DNA of 64,000 nucleotides from Staphylococcus pettenkoferi (GTDB lineage Bacteria; Bacillota; Bacilli; Staphylococcales; Staphylococcaceae), in NCBI RefSeq assembly GCF_002902685.1, contig NZ_PPRN01000001.1, positions 1 through 64,000 on the forward strand. The letters are read 5' to 3'. Below the pieces are notes generated by a model. The model was not told the DNA's origin. It ran no database searches and saw only the letters and a list, made by a program, of their open reading frames with translations. Below are positions 63,588-64,000 of this stretch, piece after piece; the stretch's first letter is position 1, and every line of letters begins with the position of its first letter. Made by a program: the position numbers and the translations under genes.

Positions 63588-64000
63588 TTAGTTAAAATAC
63601 GCACTCGTCGTCGGTGCTTTCAATGCTTCATCTACTTTAGTGTCATACGGAATAACCGTAATCGAAAAACCTTCCATATTTAATGACGTCATATAATCAC
63701 CAACGTACCATTTCTTAACCGCAATCGACTGTTCATCCAAATACGCGCTGAGGTATTTCGTAACGATGTGCAATTCTGAAAGTGGCGTACCACCCATACC
63801 GTTAACCATTACGATCCATTCTGTAGTAGTCACTTCTTCACGTAATCGTTCCACGAGCTGCTTAACAATCTCATCTATCGGATTAGCTTCAGTACGCTCA
63901 ATGCCTCGCTCCCCATGGATGCCAATACCAATTTCCATTTGGTCATCGTGTAAATCGAAGCCATATTGTTCCGTCGTTGGCACATATGGAGGTTGCAATG
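63588..64000 (-). CDS. dhaK: Dihydroxyacetone kinase subunit DhaK (partial, C-terminal part)
   Basis: The C-terminal ~137 residues of DhaK; the gene runs off the right edge. EIGIGIHGERGIER contains the histidine that binds dihydroxyacetone covalently as a hemiaminal. First gene of dhaK-dhaL-dhaM, which converts dihydroxyacetone to dihydroxyacetone phosphate using PEP via the PTS. The promoter and N-terminal half are outside the window. Confidence 0.95.
   Translation of the reverse strand, partial: LQPPYVPTTEQYGFDLHDDQMEIGIGIHGERGIERTEANPIDEIVKQLVERLREEVTTTEWIVMVNGMGGTPLSELHIVTKYLSAYLDEQSIAVKKWYVGDYMTSLNMEGFSITVIPYDTKVDEALKAPTTSAYFN

Noticed and set aside
1-64000. CRISPR arrays, tRNA, rRNA, prophage or complete IS elements
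   Set aside because: Looked for by eye; no regularly spaced repeats, cloverleaf, rRNA segments, integrase or DDE transposase was found.

Overview
The window is a chromosomal segment from a Staphylococcus species that is probably not S. aureus. The evidence is a run of typically staphylococcal genes in nearly the order seen on staphylococcal chromosomes: dhaKLM, a YkvI-like permease, pitA/pitR, a LysM-CHAP wall hydrolase, rbf, sarX, a yebC-like gene, cydDC/mgrA, norA, fruRKA, nagA, an mpfA-type CNNM protein, queCDE, pabABC and ltaS. LtaS carries E255, T300, D475 and H476 at the same residue numbers as the S. aureus enzyme. Most genes lie on the minus strand. I saw no rRNA, tRNA, CRISPR array, prophage or complete insertion sequence.

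Layout, left to right. 1-6.2 kb: a repeat remnant, a two-gene ABC half-transporter operon behind a Fur-type operator, and ltaS. 6.8-11.2 kb: pxpBC with a small membrane protein, then pabA-pabB-pabC. 11.3-13.2 kb: a preQ1-I riboswitch and terminator ahead of queC-queD-queE. 13.5-18.8 kb: membrane proteins, one with a sigma-B-type promoter, a CsbB-like glycosyltransferase, an aldo/keto reductase and an mpfA-like gene with a structured leader. 18.8-27 kb: nagA, the fruRKA operon with a cre-like site in its promoter, a repeat cluster, a YbaK-type deacylase and norA, which carries a one-base frameshift. 27-36.6 kb: small membrane proteins, a COG0523 GTPase, mgrA, cydDC, uppP, a sigma-B-type basic coiled-coil protein, a DUF188 protein and a LOG-family protein.

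36.8-47.9 kb: a FemA/B-like enzyme, a GNAT enzyme, a small protein with a perfect sigma-B consensus promoter, a lipoprotein, a DUF1129 protein, two MFS transporters with a LysR regulator, a DUF402 protein, a cupin and a YebC-family regulator. 47.9-49.3 kb: the longest non-coding stretch, with degenerate repeats and two ~300-bp copies of a strongly structured element beside sarX. 49.3-54.2 kb: sarX, rbf, a BI-1-like membrane protein and the LysM-CHAP hydrolase. 54.5-56.3 kb: an AT-rich, probably acquired module (ArsR-type regulator on an apparently leaderless transcript plus two paired DUF606/DMT proteins) and decayed coding sequence. 56.4-64 kb: pitA/pitR, a GNAT enzyme, an esterase, a YkvI-like permease and dhaM-dhaL-dhaK, with dhaK cut by the window edge.

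The genes fit a chromosomal backbone concerned with the cell envelope (LtaS, UppP, FemA/B-like, LysM-CHAP), cofactors (queuosine, folate), sugar entry (fructose, GlcNAc-6-P, dihydroxyacetone), ion and drug transport, and global virulence/biofilm regulators (MgrA, SarX, Rbf). The most unusual items are the twin structured elements near sarX, the Fur-controlled ABC pair, the norA frameshift, the structured mpfA leader and the leaderless ArsR/DMT island.
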